Shown here: in pieces, positions 27,983 to 36,033 of the stretch
How the letters are laid out: each line of letters begins with the position of its first letter
Position numbering within the stretch: position 1 is the stretch's first letter
Source of the DNA: Nitrosomonas sp.
Lineage (GTDB): Bacteria; Pseudomonadota; Gammaproteobacteria; Burkholderiales; Nitrosomonadaceae
Assembly (NCBI GenBank): GCA_024281995.1
Contig: JAMWZW010000006.1
Span: forward strand, 62,001 to 126,000
Direction: 5' to 3'
Length of the DNA stretch: 64,000 bases
Notes under the pieces: generated by a model
Database searches by the model: none
What the model was told of the DNA's origin: nothing
Seen by the model: only the letters and a program-made list of their open reading frames with translations
Position numbers and translations under genes: made by a program

Positions 27983-29212
27983 ATGGCTATCAAAGAATTG
28001 TTAACTGACGTTTCTTGCAAGAATGCAACGGCAGAAGGCGTCAAAATACGTAAGCTTCATGACGGCCAAGGCTTGTACCTTTGGGTGTATGGAGATGGCC
28101 GCAAATATTGGCGATTGCGCTATAAGATTCATGACAAGGAAAAATCCATATCTTTGGGCGTTTACCCTGTTGTGAGTTTGAAGCAAGCAAGACAGCTTGC
28201 ACAAGCCGAACGTGTGAAGCTTGCAAGTAATATAGATCCTTCCTTTGATCGTCAGATCAATAAGCAAAAATCAAAAGAAGCTGCAGCCAATAGTTTCAAG
28301 GCTGTAGCCGTTGAGTGGCACGCAAAGCAGCATACCTGGACAAAAAACCATGCTAAAAGTGTACTCCGTAAGCTTGAAGTGGATGTATTCCCTTATATCG
28401 GCATGTACCCCATCAGCACAATCGAAGCGCCGCAATTACTTAATACGATCCGCATTATTGAACAGCGTGGCTCTTATGATCTAGCGCATAGAGTGCTTGG
28501 AATATGTGGTCAAGTATTCCGCTATGGTGTGTCGACTGGCCGTTGTTCTCGTGATCCTACTGTTGATTTGCGGGGCGCACTCACAACACACAAAAAGAAA
28601 AACCAAGCAGCCGTCAAGCCTGAGGAATTGCCTGAATTACTCAGAGCAATAGCGAACTATGAGAGTATTGGAGGTAAACAAACACGGTTAGCATTGCAAT
28701 TGCTGGCTTTAACCTTTGTTCGTACCAATGAATTGATTGGCGCATTGTGGGAAGAATTTGACTTGAATAATGCGTTATGGATTGTTCCAGCAACGCGCAT
28801 GAAAATGAAGAATGAACATGTTATTCCGCTTACCCATCAAGCATTGAACATACTGGCCGAACTCAAAACCATAGCCGGTAATAGCCGTTATGTGTTGCCT
28901 GGAAGAAACCCTAACAAACCAATCAGCAACAATACCATGCTCTTTGCACTGTATCGCCTGGGATATAAAGGCAAGATGACCGGGCACGGGTTCCGTGCAG
29001 TAGCTTCCACGGCATTGAATGAATCCGGCTTGTTCAGCCCTGATGCTATTGAACGGCAATTAGCACACGGCGAAAAGAATGAAGTTAGGGGCGCATATAA
29101 TCGGGCTGAGTATTTACCAGAACCGAAAAGGATGATGATATGGTGGAGTAATCACATTGAAGCAATCGAAAAAGGTGCTGATGTCATTCCACTCTTTGGA
29201 AAAACAGTTTGA
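27983..29212 (+). CDS. P4-type tyrosine recombinase/integrase
   Basis: About 409 residues: an N-terminal arm-binding domain (DUF4102 type; DGQGLYLWVYGDGRKYWRLRYKI, SLGVYPVVSLKQAR), a core-binding domain (about 95-200) and a catalytic domain with Arg in FVRTNEL, HGFRAVAST for His-x-x-Arg, LAHGEKNEVRGAYNR for the second His and the nucleophile Tyr. MAIKELLTDV at 27983 is the conserved family start; an ATG at 27965 lies inside a repeat. The gene looks intact. Its place next to tRNA-Cys suggests that tRNA as the attachment site, but no direct repeat of the tRNA 3' end was found to mark a far boundary. Confidence 0.92.
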   Translation: MAIKELLTDVSCKNATAEGVKIRKLHDGQGLYLWVYGDGRKYWRLRYKIHDKEKSISLGVYPVVSLKQARQLAQAERVKLASNIDPSFDRQINKQKSKEAAANSFKAVAVEWHAKQHTWTKNHAKSVLRKLEVDVFPYIGMYPISTIEAPQLLNTIRIIEQRGSYDLAHRVLGICGQVFRYGVSTGRCSRDPTVDLRGALTTHKKKNQAAVKPEELPELLRAIANYESIGGKQTRLALQLLALTFVRTNELIGALWEEFDLNNALWIVPATRMKMKNEHVIPLTHQALNILAELKTIAGNSRYVLPGRNPNKPISNNTMLFALYRLGYKGKMTGHGFRAVASTALNESGLFSPDAIERQLAHGEKNEVRGAYNRAEYLPEPKRMMIWWSNHIEAIEKGADVIPLFGKTV

Positions 29213-29259
29213 TTTTTGATTGTCAATTTATGTTTTCTTTCCCACCCCCTTCAAAACTT

Positions 29260-29359
29260 GTCGGAACAGTCGGAACAAAATCTGCAAAACCTTGTGAATG
29301 CTTGCTTTCCGTGTTTCGACATTGTGCGTTTTCCGTTCCGACAAACCCTGTTTTGTTCC
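29260..29359. repeat. GTCGGAAC / GTTCCGAC and GGAACAAAA / TTTTGTTCC repeats
   Basis: GTCGGAAC occurs at 29260-29267 and 29269-29276. Its reverse complement is at 29335-29342, and TTTTGTTCC at 29351-29359 complements GGAACAAAA at 29272-29280. They lie between the 3' ends of two convergent genes (288-bp gap with no supported gene). A structured RNA, protein sites or an element end are possible. Confidence 0.5.
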
Positions 29360-29500
29360 TACATTTTGGGATAATTGCCGCGTTTTTCCTTCGATTCGTG
29401 CCCTACATTTTGAGAGTTGCAGCAAGTTTTAGGACGAAAATCCGGCGCGGAAATGATCCTGTTGCCACCTCCCCGGCGCGGGAATAACTACATGATTAAA

Positions 29501-30511
29501 TTATTTGTTGGCTTTCGCCCGTGATACCATATTCTTTACTGCGGTTGTCATGTTAACCGGAACAAGCTTAGTATCTTTATGAGCACTTTGGAACACTCTA
29601 AAGACTTCATCCGCAAAAGCTTGTCCAATCTCCTCAATGCCGTCAAAGTCCAGAATTACCGTTTTGAATTTCTCAAAACGAAAAATCAGCCTTTTAGCTT
29701 GCGATCTTGATATAAGCTTTTCACCTTCATATTGTCCCAATATCACAGGAACGATTGTTTTTGCGAATGTGTACTCTTCGGGTGCTGCGAACTTATCGAA
29801 AATCTCCTTTGTTGTGCGGGTGGAATCATTTATCAACCGCATCACAACAAGCGTACCAGGTGCATTCTTTGGTCGTTCGATCAATATATCGTCTAATCCT
29901 TCCTCGTGCATGAAATGAAGATTTCCAGATCGAATGTCAAAATGATCGAATACTTTACTGGAGAAAAAGATTCCTTCGCCGGAATGGTTTGCTGGGTCTG
30001 TTGTGAACTTACCCTTTGCCAGTTCTAAAATTGCTTCGCGTGGCTCATACAGATCAAGGGCTTTTTGAATTTTATTGAAGATACCTTCCCCATCATCGGC
30101 AACCCAAGCTTGAGTATATAAGGCATTTCTCACACCCCAAATTGAAATTTTATCCGCGCCGGAATGGTCGATTGCATTATTGACCATTTCAGTGAAACCA
30201 TAGCGCCAAATATCCTTGACGTTATCTGGTAAATCTTTCACCAATGGCGCGAATAGCGAAGTCCAAACCACGTCCTCACGTAACCCCTTCCTGTCGTATT
30301 CCTGATGCACTCGGCGCAATTCAGAAAGAGTATATTCAACGCCCCGCCCAATTCCATGCTTTACGATTAATCCTTTCGCAATAGCCTTGCGCAATCTTGC
30401 GCTTGCTGCTTGCCGCGATATACCCAAAGCATTGGCGAGTTTACCGGAAACATTTTTCCCGCTCTCGGAAACAAGATTCAATAGTGTGTGTGTGGTTTCG
30501 TCAATTAGCAT
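29501..30511 (-). CDS. winged-HTH / GHKL ATPase / STAS-like (DUF4325) protein
   Basis: A 336-residue three-part protein. Residues 1-60 form a winged helix (ALGISRQAASARLRKAI). Residues about 95-230 form a GHKL ATP-binding domain with N-box EMVNNAIDHSG (108-118), G1 DDGEGIF (139-145) and G2 HSGEGIFF (176-183). Residues about 250-336 match the STAS-like DUF4325 domain (VILDFDGIEEIGQAFADEVFRVF). There is no membrane segment and no phospho-acceptor His. The layout resembles an anti-sigma kinase/antagonist pair fused into one DNA-binding protein. The family is often seen in mobile and defence-rich regions; the function is not established. Its upstream region carries a four-copy 22-bp repeat array. 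Confidence 0.82.
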   Translation of the reverse strand: MLIDETTHTLLNLVSESGKNVSGKLANALGISRQAASARLRKAIAKGLIVKHGIGRGVEYTLSELRRVHQEYDRKGLREDVVWTSLFAPLVKDLPDNVKDIWRYGFTEMVNNAIDHSGADKISIWGVRNALYTQAWVADDGEGIFNKIQKALDLYEPREAILELAKGKFTTDPANHSGEGIFFSSKVFDHFDIRSGNLHFMHEEGLDDILIERPKNAPGTLVVMRLINDSTRTTKEIFDKFAAPEEYTFAKTIVPVILGQYEGEKLISRSQAKRLIFRFEKFKTVILDFDGIEEIGQAFADEVFRVFQSAHKDTKLVPVNMTTAVKNMVSRAKANK

Positions 30512-30525
30512 TTGTCATATTAAAC

Positions 30526-30597
30526 GTAAAGATTATTCAAATTAATTGTAAACTTTACGGCAAATAAATGTAAAGTTTTAATATGAGAAATGTAAAG
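30526..30597 (-). promoter_or_regulatory. four GTAAA boxes at exact 22-bp spacing (operator/iteron-like)
   Basis: GTAAAG or GTAAAC begins at 30526, 30548, 30570 and 30592, every 22 bp. Spacers are AT-rich. The second copy also forms the palindrome GTAAACTTTAC. The array starts 15 bp before the ATG of the minus-strand winged-helix protein and faces the divergent small gene at 30734. The spacing of two helical turns puts all boxes on one DNA face, as for cooperative binding of a regulator, probably the winged-helix protein itself. Confidence 0.7.
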
Positions 30598-30650
30598 TAG
30601 GGGAAATTTTTTTGAGTTCAGGAAAGTTTTTTTGGATAATATTATTTAGC

Positions 30651-30701
30651 CACCCCATAGCCCGGCCAGGCGAAAACAGTTTCCTTCAACTGCCTGGGGT
30701 G
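30651..30701 (+). other. GC-rich stem-loop leader before small ORF
   Basis: CACCCC (30651-30656) and CAGGC (30667-30671) pair with GCCTG and GGGGTG (30692-30701), with AGTT/AACT continuing the inner stem. It stands out from AT-rich flanks and ends 32 nt before ATG 30734. It could be a structured leader or a fossil element end. Confidence 0.45.
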
Positions 30702-30733
30702 TCCTATCTGAAGGCAACGCTTGAAGGGGTGCT

Positions 30734-31138
30734 ATGTCAGACAATAATAAATCGGATTATGAATCTGGTTATGATGATCTTATTTTTGATTCAGAAATTC
30801 GGTCGATTCTTGCCAAAAAACTAAATAAAGCTATTACATCGCAAAATCAATTTTTATCAGCGGAAGATATTCACTCAAAAGTGAATGAAGTTATTGATTC
30901 AATCGAACTTATCTCTAATTCAATTGGTTTCTATCGAAAATTCAAAATAGATAAACAGCATCGAAGAAAAGAAAGGCTCGAATCAATAGCCAATCACTTA
31001 GATGGAATCATTGATCAACTGACAGCTCTTGATCAACCGGCGATAATTTATGCTCTTACAACTATATGGAGCGACCCCCCCATACTAATCCGCTTGCATC
31101 CAATAAAAATAGGGGTAACTTTTTATACCCCCAATTAA
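30734..31138 (+). CDS. small hypothetical protein, likely altered C-terminus
   Basis: A 134-residue hydrophilic, helix-rich protein of no recognised family (SAEDIHSKVNEVIDSIELI, HRRKERLESIANHLDGIIDQL). ATG 30734 follows a GAAGGGG ribosome-binding site, which supports expression. The last 20 or so residues (SDPPILIRLHPIKIGVTFYTPN region) are encoded by the leader repeat of the truncated second integrase, so the original C-terminus was probably replaced at a recombination junction. It is divergent from the winged-helix/ATPase gene across the 22-bp repeat array. Confidence 0.6.
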   Translation: MSDNNKSDYESGYDDLIFDSEIRSILAKKLNKAITSQNQFLSAEDIHSKVNEVIDSIELISNSIGFYRKFKIDKQHRRKERLESIANHLDGIIDQLTALDQPAIIYALTTIWSDPPILIRLHPIKIGVTFYTPN

Positions 31139-31147
31139 AGTTACCCC
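31103..31147 (+). repeat. interleaved inverted repeats before integrase remnant 2
   Basis: ATAAAAA (31103-31109) pairs with TTTTTAT (31120-31126), and GGGGTAACTT (31112-31121) pairs perfectly with AAGTTACCCC (31138-31147), with TACCCCC (31126-31132) as a competing partner. The same A-B-A'-B' order occurs before integrase 1 at 27932-27980, but TGT/ACA there is GGG/CCC here. ATG 31151 follows after 3 nt without a ribosome-binding site. Confidence 0.7.
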
Positions 31148-31150
31148 ACC

Positions 31151-31351
31151 ATGATCGAAAAACACCACAAATATAAAGAGGTACGTTATAAGAATGCTGC
31201 TTGTCCAAAAGATAAGAGAATGGTCAAAGTTTACGATGGCGGCGGACTGTACCTTTTGGTATATCAGGATGGTAAAAAGTATTGGCGTTTGAAGTATCGC
31301 ATTCACGGCAAGGAAAAACTAATTTCATTAGGTATATTACAAGTGCTTTAA
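31151..31351 (+). pseudogene. truncated second P4-type integrase
   Basis: The first 55 or so residues match the arm-binding domain of integrase 1 (DGGGLYLLVYQDGKKYWRLKYRIHGKEK), then the frame ends in LGILQVL and a stop inside the 3' end of the convergent hydrolase gene. The core-binding and catalytic domains are missing. This is the leftover of an earlier integrated element and marks a probable island edge. Confidence 0.85.
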
Positions 31352-31963
31352 GAACCAATTTCCTGACTCCTCGGCGGCTTGTTCCAAAGTACCTGGCTCT
31401 TCGAATAAATGGGCTGCTCCAGGCACAAGAACGAGTTTTTTTTCACATTTCATCCATGCAAATGCTTGCTCGTTCAATTCAAGCACTGTGTAATCTTCAC
31501 TACCTACAATAAGCAAGGTTGGCGAAGTTACCTGTACTAATGCAGCTTCACCAGTCAGATCAGGACGCCCCCCTCGGGATACGACAGCAGCGATAGCGTT
31601 ACCAATTTCTGCTGCCGCACGCAGCGCTGCAGCCGCGCCTGTGCTAGCACCAAAATAACCGATTCGTAGCGCTTTGGTTTCAGGATTTTCCCGCAACCAG
31701 GCTGTTGCGGCAAGCAAGCGTTGTGTCAGCAAATCGATATCAAAACGTACTGCATAATCCCGATCTTCACTCGTTGTTAATAAATCGAACAGTAGCGTGC
31801 CAATACCGTGTTGCTGCAATACTTGCGCTACAAAAATATTGCGCGGACTCAAACGGCTGCTGCCGCTACCATGAACAAACAACACCACACTTGCCGCCGC
31901 CGCTGGCAATACCAGTTCGCCATTAAGGCTAACGGGGCCGGCTGGTATTTTTACTGTGGCCAT
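31337..31963 (-). CDS. alpha/beta hydrolase (dienelactone hydrolase-like)
   Basis: A 208-residue hydrolase. The oxyanion region is VVLFVHGSGSSR, the nucleophile Ser in GYFGASTGAAAAL, the acid in VGSEDYTVLEL and the catalytic His in PGAAHLFEE. No signal peptide. Its ATG overlaps the stop of amrS (TAATG), so it is the fourth gene of the amrB-amrA-amrS series. The 3' end overlaps the truncated integrase remnant by 15 bp, so the last residues (FLKHL) may have been changed by that event. Confidence 0.88.
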   Translation of the reverse strand: MATVKIPAGPVSLNGELVLPAAAASVVLFVHGSGSSRLSPRNIFVAQVLQQHGIGTLLFDLLTTSEDRDYAVRFDIDLLTQRLLAATAWLRENPETKALRIGYFGASTGAAAALRAAAEIGNAIAAVVSRGGRPDLTGEAALVQVTSPTLLIVGSEDYTVLELNEQAFAWMKCEKKLVLVPGAAHLFEEPGTLEQAAEESGNWFLKHL

Positions 31964-33060
31964 TACGCAGTCACTCCGATCCGGACTGGAATGCGTTGCC
32001 TGCCAAATTGACCGGTAAATTGCTCAAAGCGGCCAGGAATTGACGTATGGCAATATTTGCAGCAACCATCCGCAGTCAATTGGTAACTTTTTATTTCATA
32101 CCAATCGCGCACGATCAATTCACTCGCGCATGCCGGACAATAGGTGGTATCACCTTCAAGATTATGCACGTTACCCGTATAGACATACTGCAAACCGGCA
32201 TCCAATGCGATTTTTCGCGCCTGGATCAATGTTCCGGCAGGTGTAGATGAAATATCATTAAGCTTATAATCCGGATGAAACGCGCTAAAATGCAGCGGCA
32301 CGTCAACACCCAGTTCCTTGACAATCCACCGACTCATTTCACTGATTTCTTGGCATGAGTCATTAAGGCCAGGAATTAATAATGTTGTCAGTTCGATCCA
32401 CACATTGGTTTCGTGTTTCAGATATTGCAATGTTTCCAACACGGGTTGCAGATGCGATCCGGTTTGCTTGACATAGAATTCTTCCGTAAATGCCTTGAGA
32501 TCGACATTCGCTGCATCCATTTTATTAAAAAAATCGCGCCGCGGTTGCGCGTGAATATAACCCGCCGTTACAGCAACCGTTTTAATGCCTCGAACATGAC
32601 AAGCATCTGCCACATCCATTGCATACTCAGCGAAAATTACGGGATCGTTATAAGTGAAAGCAACACTCTTACAGCCCAATTCGCCTGCCCTGCGAGCAAT
32701 ATCTTCTGGGCTTGCCTGATCAAGCAATTTATCAAAACTGCGTGACTTGGAAATATCCCAATTCTGGCAAAACTTGCATGCAAGATTACAACCAGCCGTT
32801 CCGAATGATAAAACACTGCTACCGGGATAAAAATGGTTTAATGGTTTTTTTTCAATCGGATCGATGCAAAAACCGGATGAACGTCCATAGGTTGTCAATA
32901 CCATGATATCGCCGGCCCGGCCGCGAACAAAGCAGGCTCCGCGCTGCCCGTCATGCAACTTGCAATCACGCGGACACAAGTCACACTGAATCCGTCCATC
33001 TTCTAATCGATGCCAATATTTTGCCGGATGCCGTTGAATGGTACTGATAAGCTCATCCAT
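31963..33060 (-). CDS. amrS: AmmeMemoRadiSam system radical SAM enzyme
   Basis: About 365 residues. It has an N-terminal cysteine cluster (CDLCPRDCKLHDGQRGACFVR), the radical-SAM 4Fe-4S motif CNLACKFC, and a C-terminal zinc-ribbon-like pair CPAC...CKYC. It is the PflA-like AmrS of the three-gene AmmeMemoRadiSam system. ATG 33060 overlaps the end of amrA by 8 nt and has GAGGAG upstream, so it is preferred over ATG 33075. Substrate unknown. Confidence 0.93.
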   Translation of the reverse strand: MDELISTIQRHPAKYWHRLEDGRIQCDLCPRDCKLHDGQRGACFVRGRAGDIMVLTTYGRSSGFCIDPIEKKPLNHFYPGSSVLSFGTAGCNLACKFCQNWDISKSRSFDKLLDQASPEDIARRAGELGCKSVAFTYNDPVIFAEYAMDVADACHVRGIKTVAVTAGYIHAQPRRDFFNKMDAANVDLKAFTEEFYVKQTGSHLQPVLETLQYLKHETNVWIELTTLLIPGLNDSCQEISEMSRWIVKELGVDVPLHFSAFHPDYKLNDISSTPAGTLIQARKIALDAGLQYVYTGNVHNLEGDTTYCPACASELIVRDWYEIKSYQLTADGCCKYCHTSIPGRFEQFTGQFGRQRIPVRIGVTA

Positions 33061-33646
33061 ATATATGCTCCTCATTAAGATAGTCAGTTTCGCGCCATTT
33101 ACTCACGGTATAGCTAGACAGCTTGATATCGTCTCTCCAGAAATCTTCAGATAATCCGGCTTTGGACTTTAATTTGGCAAGAAACTGCCGTGGTTGTGGA
33201 AGCATTTCCCAGACCTGGGGTAAGAATGTACTGCGATAGTGTGCATATTCAAATACTACGCCATCAATGTTTGGCCGTAATTGCGCCATTGCTTCCATTT
33301 CATTACTGAAACTCAGCAACTGAAGCTCGGAAAGCAACGACACTTCGACATCGACAGCATCCAGCTCATCAGCCGCTATTGGTTTGAATCGAGGATCATG
33401 CAACGCTGCAGATATAGCATTGTTTCTTACATCGTCCTTCAACGGATTATAAGCTTGCAAAGAGCCGATACAACCGCGCAGCATGCCTTCTTGCGTCAAA
33501 GTAACAAACGTAGCTGCCGGCTTCAAGAGCCATGGCATGCTCTCATCAATTGCCGCAGGCACGTGAGATATCCGCAATGCACTTGTAATAGCGTCACGTG
33601 CAATGTTAAGCAATATTTTCCCTTGTTCGTTTCTTTCAAGCACCAT
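33053..33646 (-). CDS. amrA: AmmeMemoRadiSam system protein A (AMMECR1 domain)
   Basis: A 197-residue AMMECR1-family protein. The hallmark LRGCIGSLQAY is present, with DPRFKPI and the C-terminal EDFWRDDIKLSSYTV block. AMMECR1 domains occur with MEMO1 and radical SAM partners in bacteria and archaea. The gene lies between amrB and amrS, 15 nt after amrB. Confidence 0.93.
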   Translation of the reverse strand: MVLERNEQGKILLNIARDAITSALRISHVPAAIDESMPWLLKPAATFVTLTQEGMLRGCIGSLQAYNPLKDDVRNNAISAALHDPRFKPIAADELDAVDVEVSLLSELQLLSFSNEMEAMAQLRPNIDGVVFEYAHYRSTFLPQVWEMLPQPRQFLAKLKSKAGLSEDFWRDDIKLSSYTVSKWRETDYLNEEHIYG

Positions 33647-33661
33647 AACTATTTTCCTTCC

Positions 33662-34444
33662 TCAATTAAATGCAATTGCAGCATAACCGACTACTTGGTC
33701 CCGCGAACCGGCAGTATCCCCGGAATTTCTCAAATCCAACAAATGCGGCGTCAAATGATACTTCCGGGCAGCTTTGATCAAGCCATTGATAGGGATACTT
33801 CCACACGCCCGATAGCCGTCGCTCAATTGCCTTAATTGCACGATCGATTGAACTGTTTCATCATCGATACGTTGCGCAGTCGCATACGGTAAATAATGCG
33901 AAAGATCGGAGCTGATTACGATTAACGTTTCGTCGCCACCCCATACACAATCCAAAACTTCTGCAACCGCGTCGGCTGATACCATACCTACCGCCAATGG
34001 CAATAAAGTAAATTCACCCAACACGCTCTGCAAAAATGGCAATTGCACTTCTAAAGAATGTTCCAGCGCATGCGCTTCGTTACTGACTATTATTTGTGGC
34101 AAATGCACAATTGCATTCACAAGACCAACATCCAACTTAATGTTTCCAAGTGGTGTAGCAAAAGCATCCGCTTTGGGCAAAGCCAAGCCGTGGACAGCGG
34201 CGCGATGGGCAGGGCCGAGCAAAACAACACGCTTGATCATGGCTGCAACGGATTTCAAATTAGCGTATGCCGATGCAGCGATCGCTCCGGAGTAGATGTA
34301 TCCGGCATGTGGTACGATTAATGCCTTCGGCATGAAATCACATAATTTCGCTTTTGCAAGCAAATCTTGTATGTTCCGCTGTAATTGCCTTGCGTCTGCA
34401 GGATAAAATATACCTGCTACTGCAGCAGAACGAGTCACTGTCAT
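33662..34444 (-). CDS. amrB: AmmeMemoRadiSam system protein B (MEMO1 family)
   Basis: About 260 residues, MEMO1-like. Metal/active-site blocks are IVPHAGYIYSGAIA, LLGPAHRAAV, ALEHSLEVQLPFLQ and VISSDLSHYLPY; these match the dioxygenase-like fold of MEMO, reported to bind iron or copper. ATG 34444 has GAGGGG at the best distance; ATG 34447 is the alternative. First gene of the four-gene minus-strand operon. Confidence 0.92.
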   Translation of the reverse strand: MTVTRSAAVAGIFYPADARQLQRNIQDLLAKAKLCDFMPKALIVPHAGYIYSGAIAASAYANLKSVAAMIKRVVLLGPAHRAAVHGLALPKADAFATPLGNIKLDVGLVNAIVHLPQIIVSNEAHALEHSLEVQLPFLQSVLGEFTLLPLAVGMVSADAVAEVLDCVWGGDETLIVISSDLSHYLPYATAQRIDDETVQSIVQLRQLSDGYRACGSIPINGLIKAARKYHLTPHLLDLRNSGDTAGSRDQVVGYAAIAFN

Positions 34445-34869
34445 CATATCCCCTCTTATACCAATCTTTAATTTCACACTATATAAGACACATAATTAGG
34501 AAAAAGATTGCAGCATTTAAATCATATTCTTTATCGTAGATAGCCGAATTTATTACTGTAATTCATATAGATAAACCAGCTTTGACATATTGGATTCCGC
34601 TATCCAGCCAATACCCTTAAAACACATCACTTTCAAATAAAGAGACTGAGCAAGCAGTCTTAAATTTTTCTCTACTCGCTCAATTTAATAAGCAAGCGCA
34701 TGCGCATTATTTTGCAATTTTGCGTCACGTGAATATAAATATGTATTATCCTTGAAAATAACCTTTACTTTGATTGTGTTTTTGCATTTATTTCTGTGGC
34801 TATCCTATTAATTTCACGGAAAAATTGAAGTTAATCGGCCTAATCATCACACCACAAAAGGATTATGAT
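34445..34869. other. divergent intergenic region, 425 bp
   Basis: No gene is supported. It must contain promoters for the amr operon (minus) and the glycosidase-like gene (plus). A possible plus-strand pair is TTGCGT near 34720 with TATTAT near 34744 (18-bp spacer), a weak match. Confidence 0.4.
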
Positions 34870-36033
34870 ATGAGAATCAATGCTAACTACCGAATGGCCA
34901 GTACTTGCGATTCAACTAAAATTAAGCAAAATTCTGCAACGTCATTAATATTATTATTTCTTGTGATGTGCATGGCTTGGTTATCGACTGGAGTAACCTA
35001 TGCATCGGATAAAAGCACGCCTATAAACAATGCGGTCAAATGGCATCCCGGGCATTACTACACGCTGATGGGTCAAAGTAAAAATAATCCCAAGCAAATG
35101 GCGCAAATATATCGAGAGCTTAAAAACACACCGCTATTGCGTGGCATTCAAATTCGTTATGACTGGGCAGAGCTGGAACCGGAAGAAAATGTATACAATT
35201 TTTCATCGATTGAAAATCATCTTATTCAGCTTGCTACACAAAAAAAACGTCTAATCATTTTGTTGCAATTGAAGTCATTTGATCCATCAATTCCTAACGT
35301 TCCTGAATATTTAAAAGGAGAAAAGTACGAAGGCGGTGTTTTTCCTTTTAGCCTTTTTGGAAAAAAAACCGTCGCTGGATATAATCTTAAGTTATGGAAC
35401 CCATTCGTTCATGATCGGCTCGCTGCACTGATTGGTGCATTGGGAAAACGTTTTAACACTCACCCTTACTTTGAAGGCATAGGATTGACTGAAACTGCAT
35501 TTGGACAACCGCTTGTAGAAATAACGGACAATCAGTTAGATAATTACTTTACAAGTTTACTAAGTGTGAACAAACACTTGCGTAAATATTTCCAAAATAC
35601 AATGACCTATCAATATACAAACTTTCCTCGCCAAAAACTCCATACATTTATCAGTAAACTGAAAGAAATTGGTACGGGTTTGGGTGGGCCGGATATTTTT
35701 ATGGAGGATCCGGGTTTAAACTTCAAGCAAGCCAATTCTGCAAAAGGTGTTTACCATTATTATCCGGAATTATCGGGTATCGTGCCTTTGGCACCCGCAG
35801 TGATGCAAACAAATTATGTCAATACACGGCACGATAAGAAAGGTAAAACACCTACTGTGACTGAGTTGTTTGCATTTGCTCGAGATAATTTAAAAGCCAA
35901 TTATATTTTCTGGACCAGAGCGCCGAACTATTTTCCCCAAGTTCTTCAAATGTTGAATGAGCTTGGCCCAGTTGGTGATGCTGGGGGATTGAATTCTACG
36001 TGCCCCAAGGCATATCCAGCATGTAGTAACTAG
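34870..36033 (+). CDS. exported glycoside hydrolase-like TIM-barrel protein
   Basis: A 387-residue protein. After a charged start, a hydrophobic segment (about 25-42) ending in TYAS suggests export. The body begins like GH5/GH42-type barrels (LLRGIQIRYDWAELEPEENVYNFSSIENHL), with strands LIILLQLKSF and GIGLTETAFG carrying a candidate acid/base Glu208. A nucleophile Glu was not pinned down. ATG 34870 follows an AAGGA box. It is monocistronic. The exact glycosidase family cannot be assigned, and the protein may only bind sugars. Confidence 0.7.
   Translation: MRINANYRMASTCDSTKIKQNSATSLILLFLVMCMAWLSTGVTYASDKSTPINNAVKWHPGHYYTLMGQSKNNPKQMAQIYRELKNTPLLRGIQIRYDWAELEPEENVYNFSSIENHLIQLATQKKRLIILLQLKSFDPSIPNVPEYLKGEKYEGGVFPFSLFGKKTVAGYNLKLWNPFVHDRLAALIGALGKRFNTHPYFEGIGLTETAFGQPLVEITDNQLDNYFTSLLSVNKHLRKYFQNTMTYQYTNFPRQKLHTFISKLKEIGTGLGGPDIFMEDPGLNFKQANSAKGVYHYYPELSGIVPLAPAVMQTNYVNTRHDKKGKTPTVTELFAFARDNLKANYIFWTRAPNYFPQVLQMLNELGPVGDAGGLNSTCPKAYPACSN

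Noticed and set aside
29209-29487. 92-codon plus-strand frame after integrase 1
   Set aside because: Its sequence is dominated by the GGAAC repeats and has no recognisable domain or ribosome-binding site.
31062-31080. ATATGGAGCG near the end of the island resembles the reverse complement of the tRNA-Cys 3' end and its flank
   Set aside because: It would be inverted rather than direct relative to the tRNA, lacks one base and is followed by unrelated sequence, so it is not a credible attachment site.
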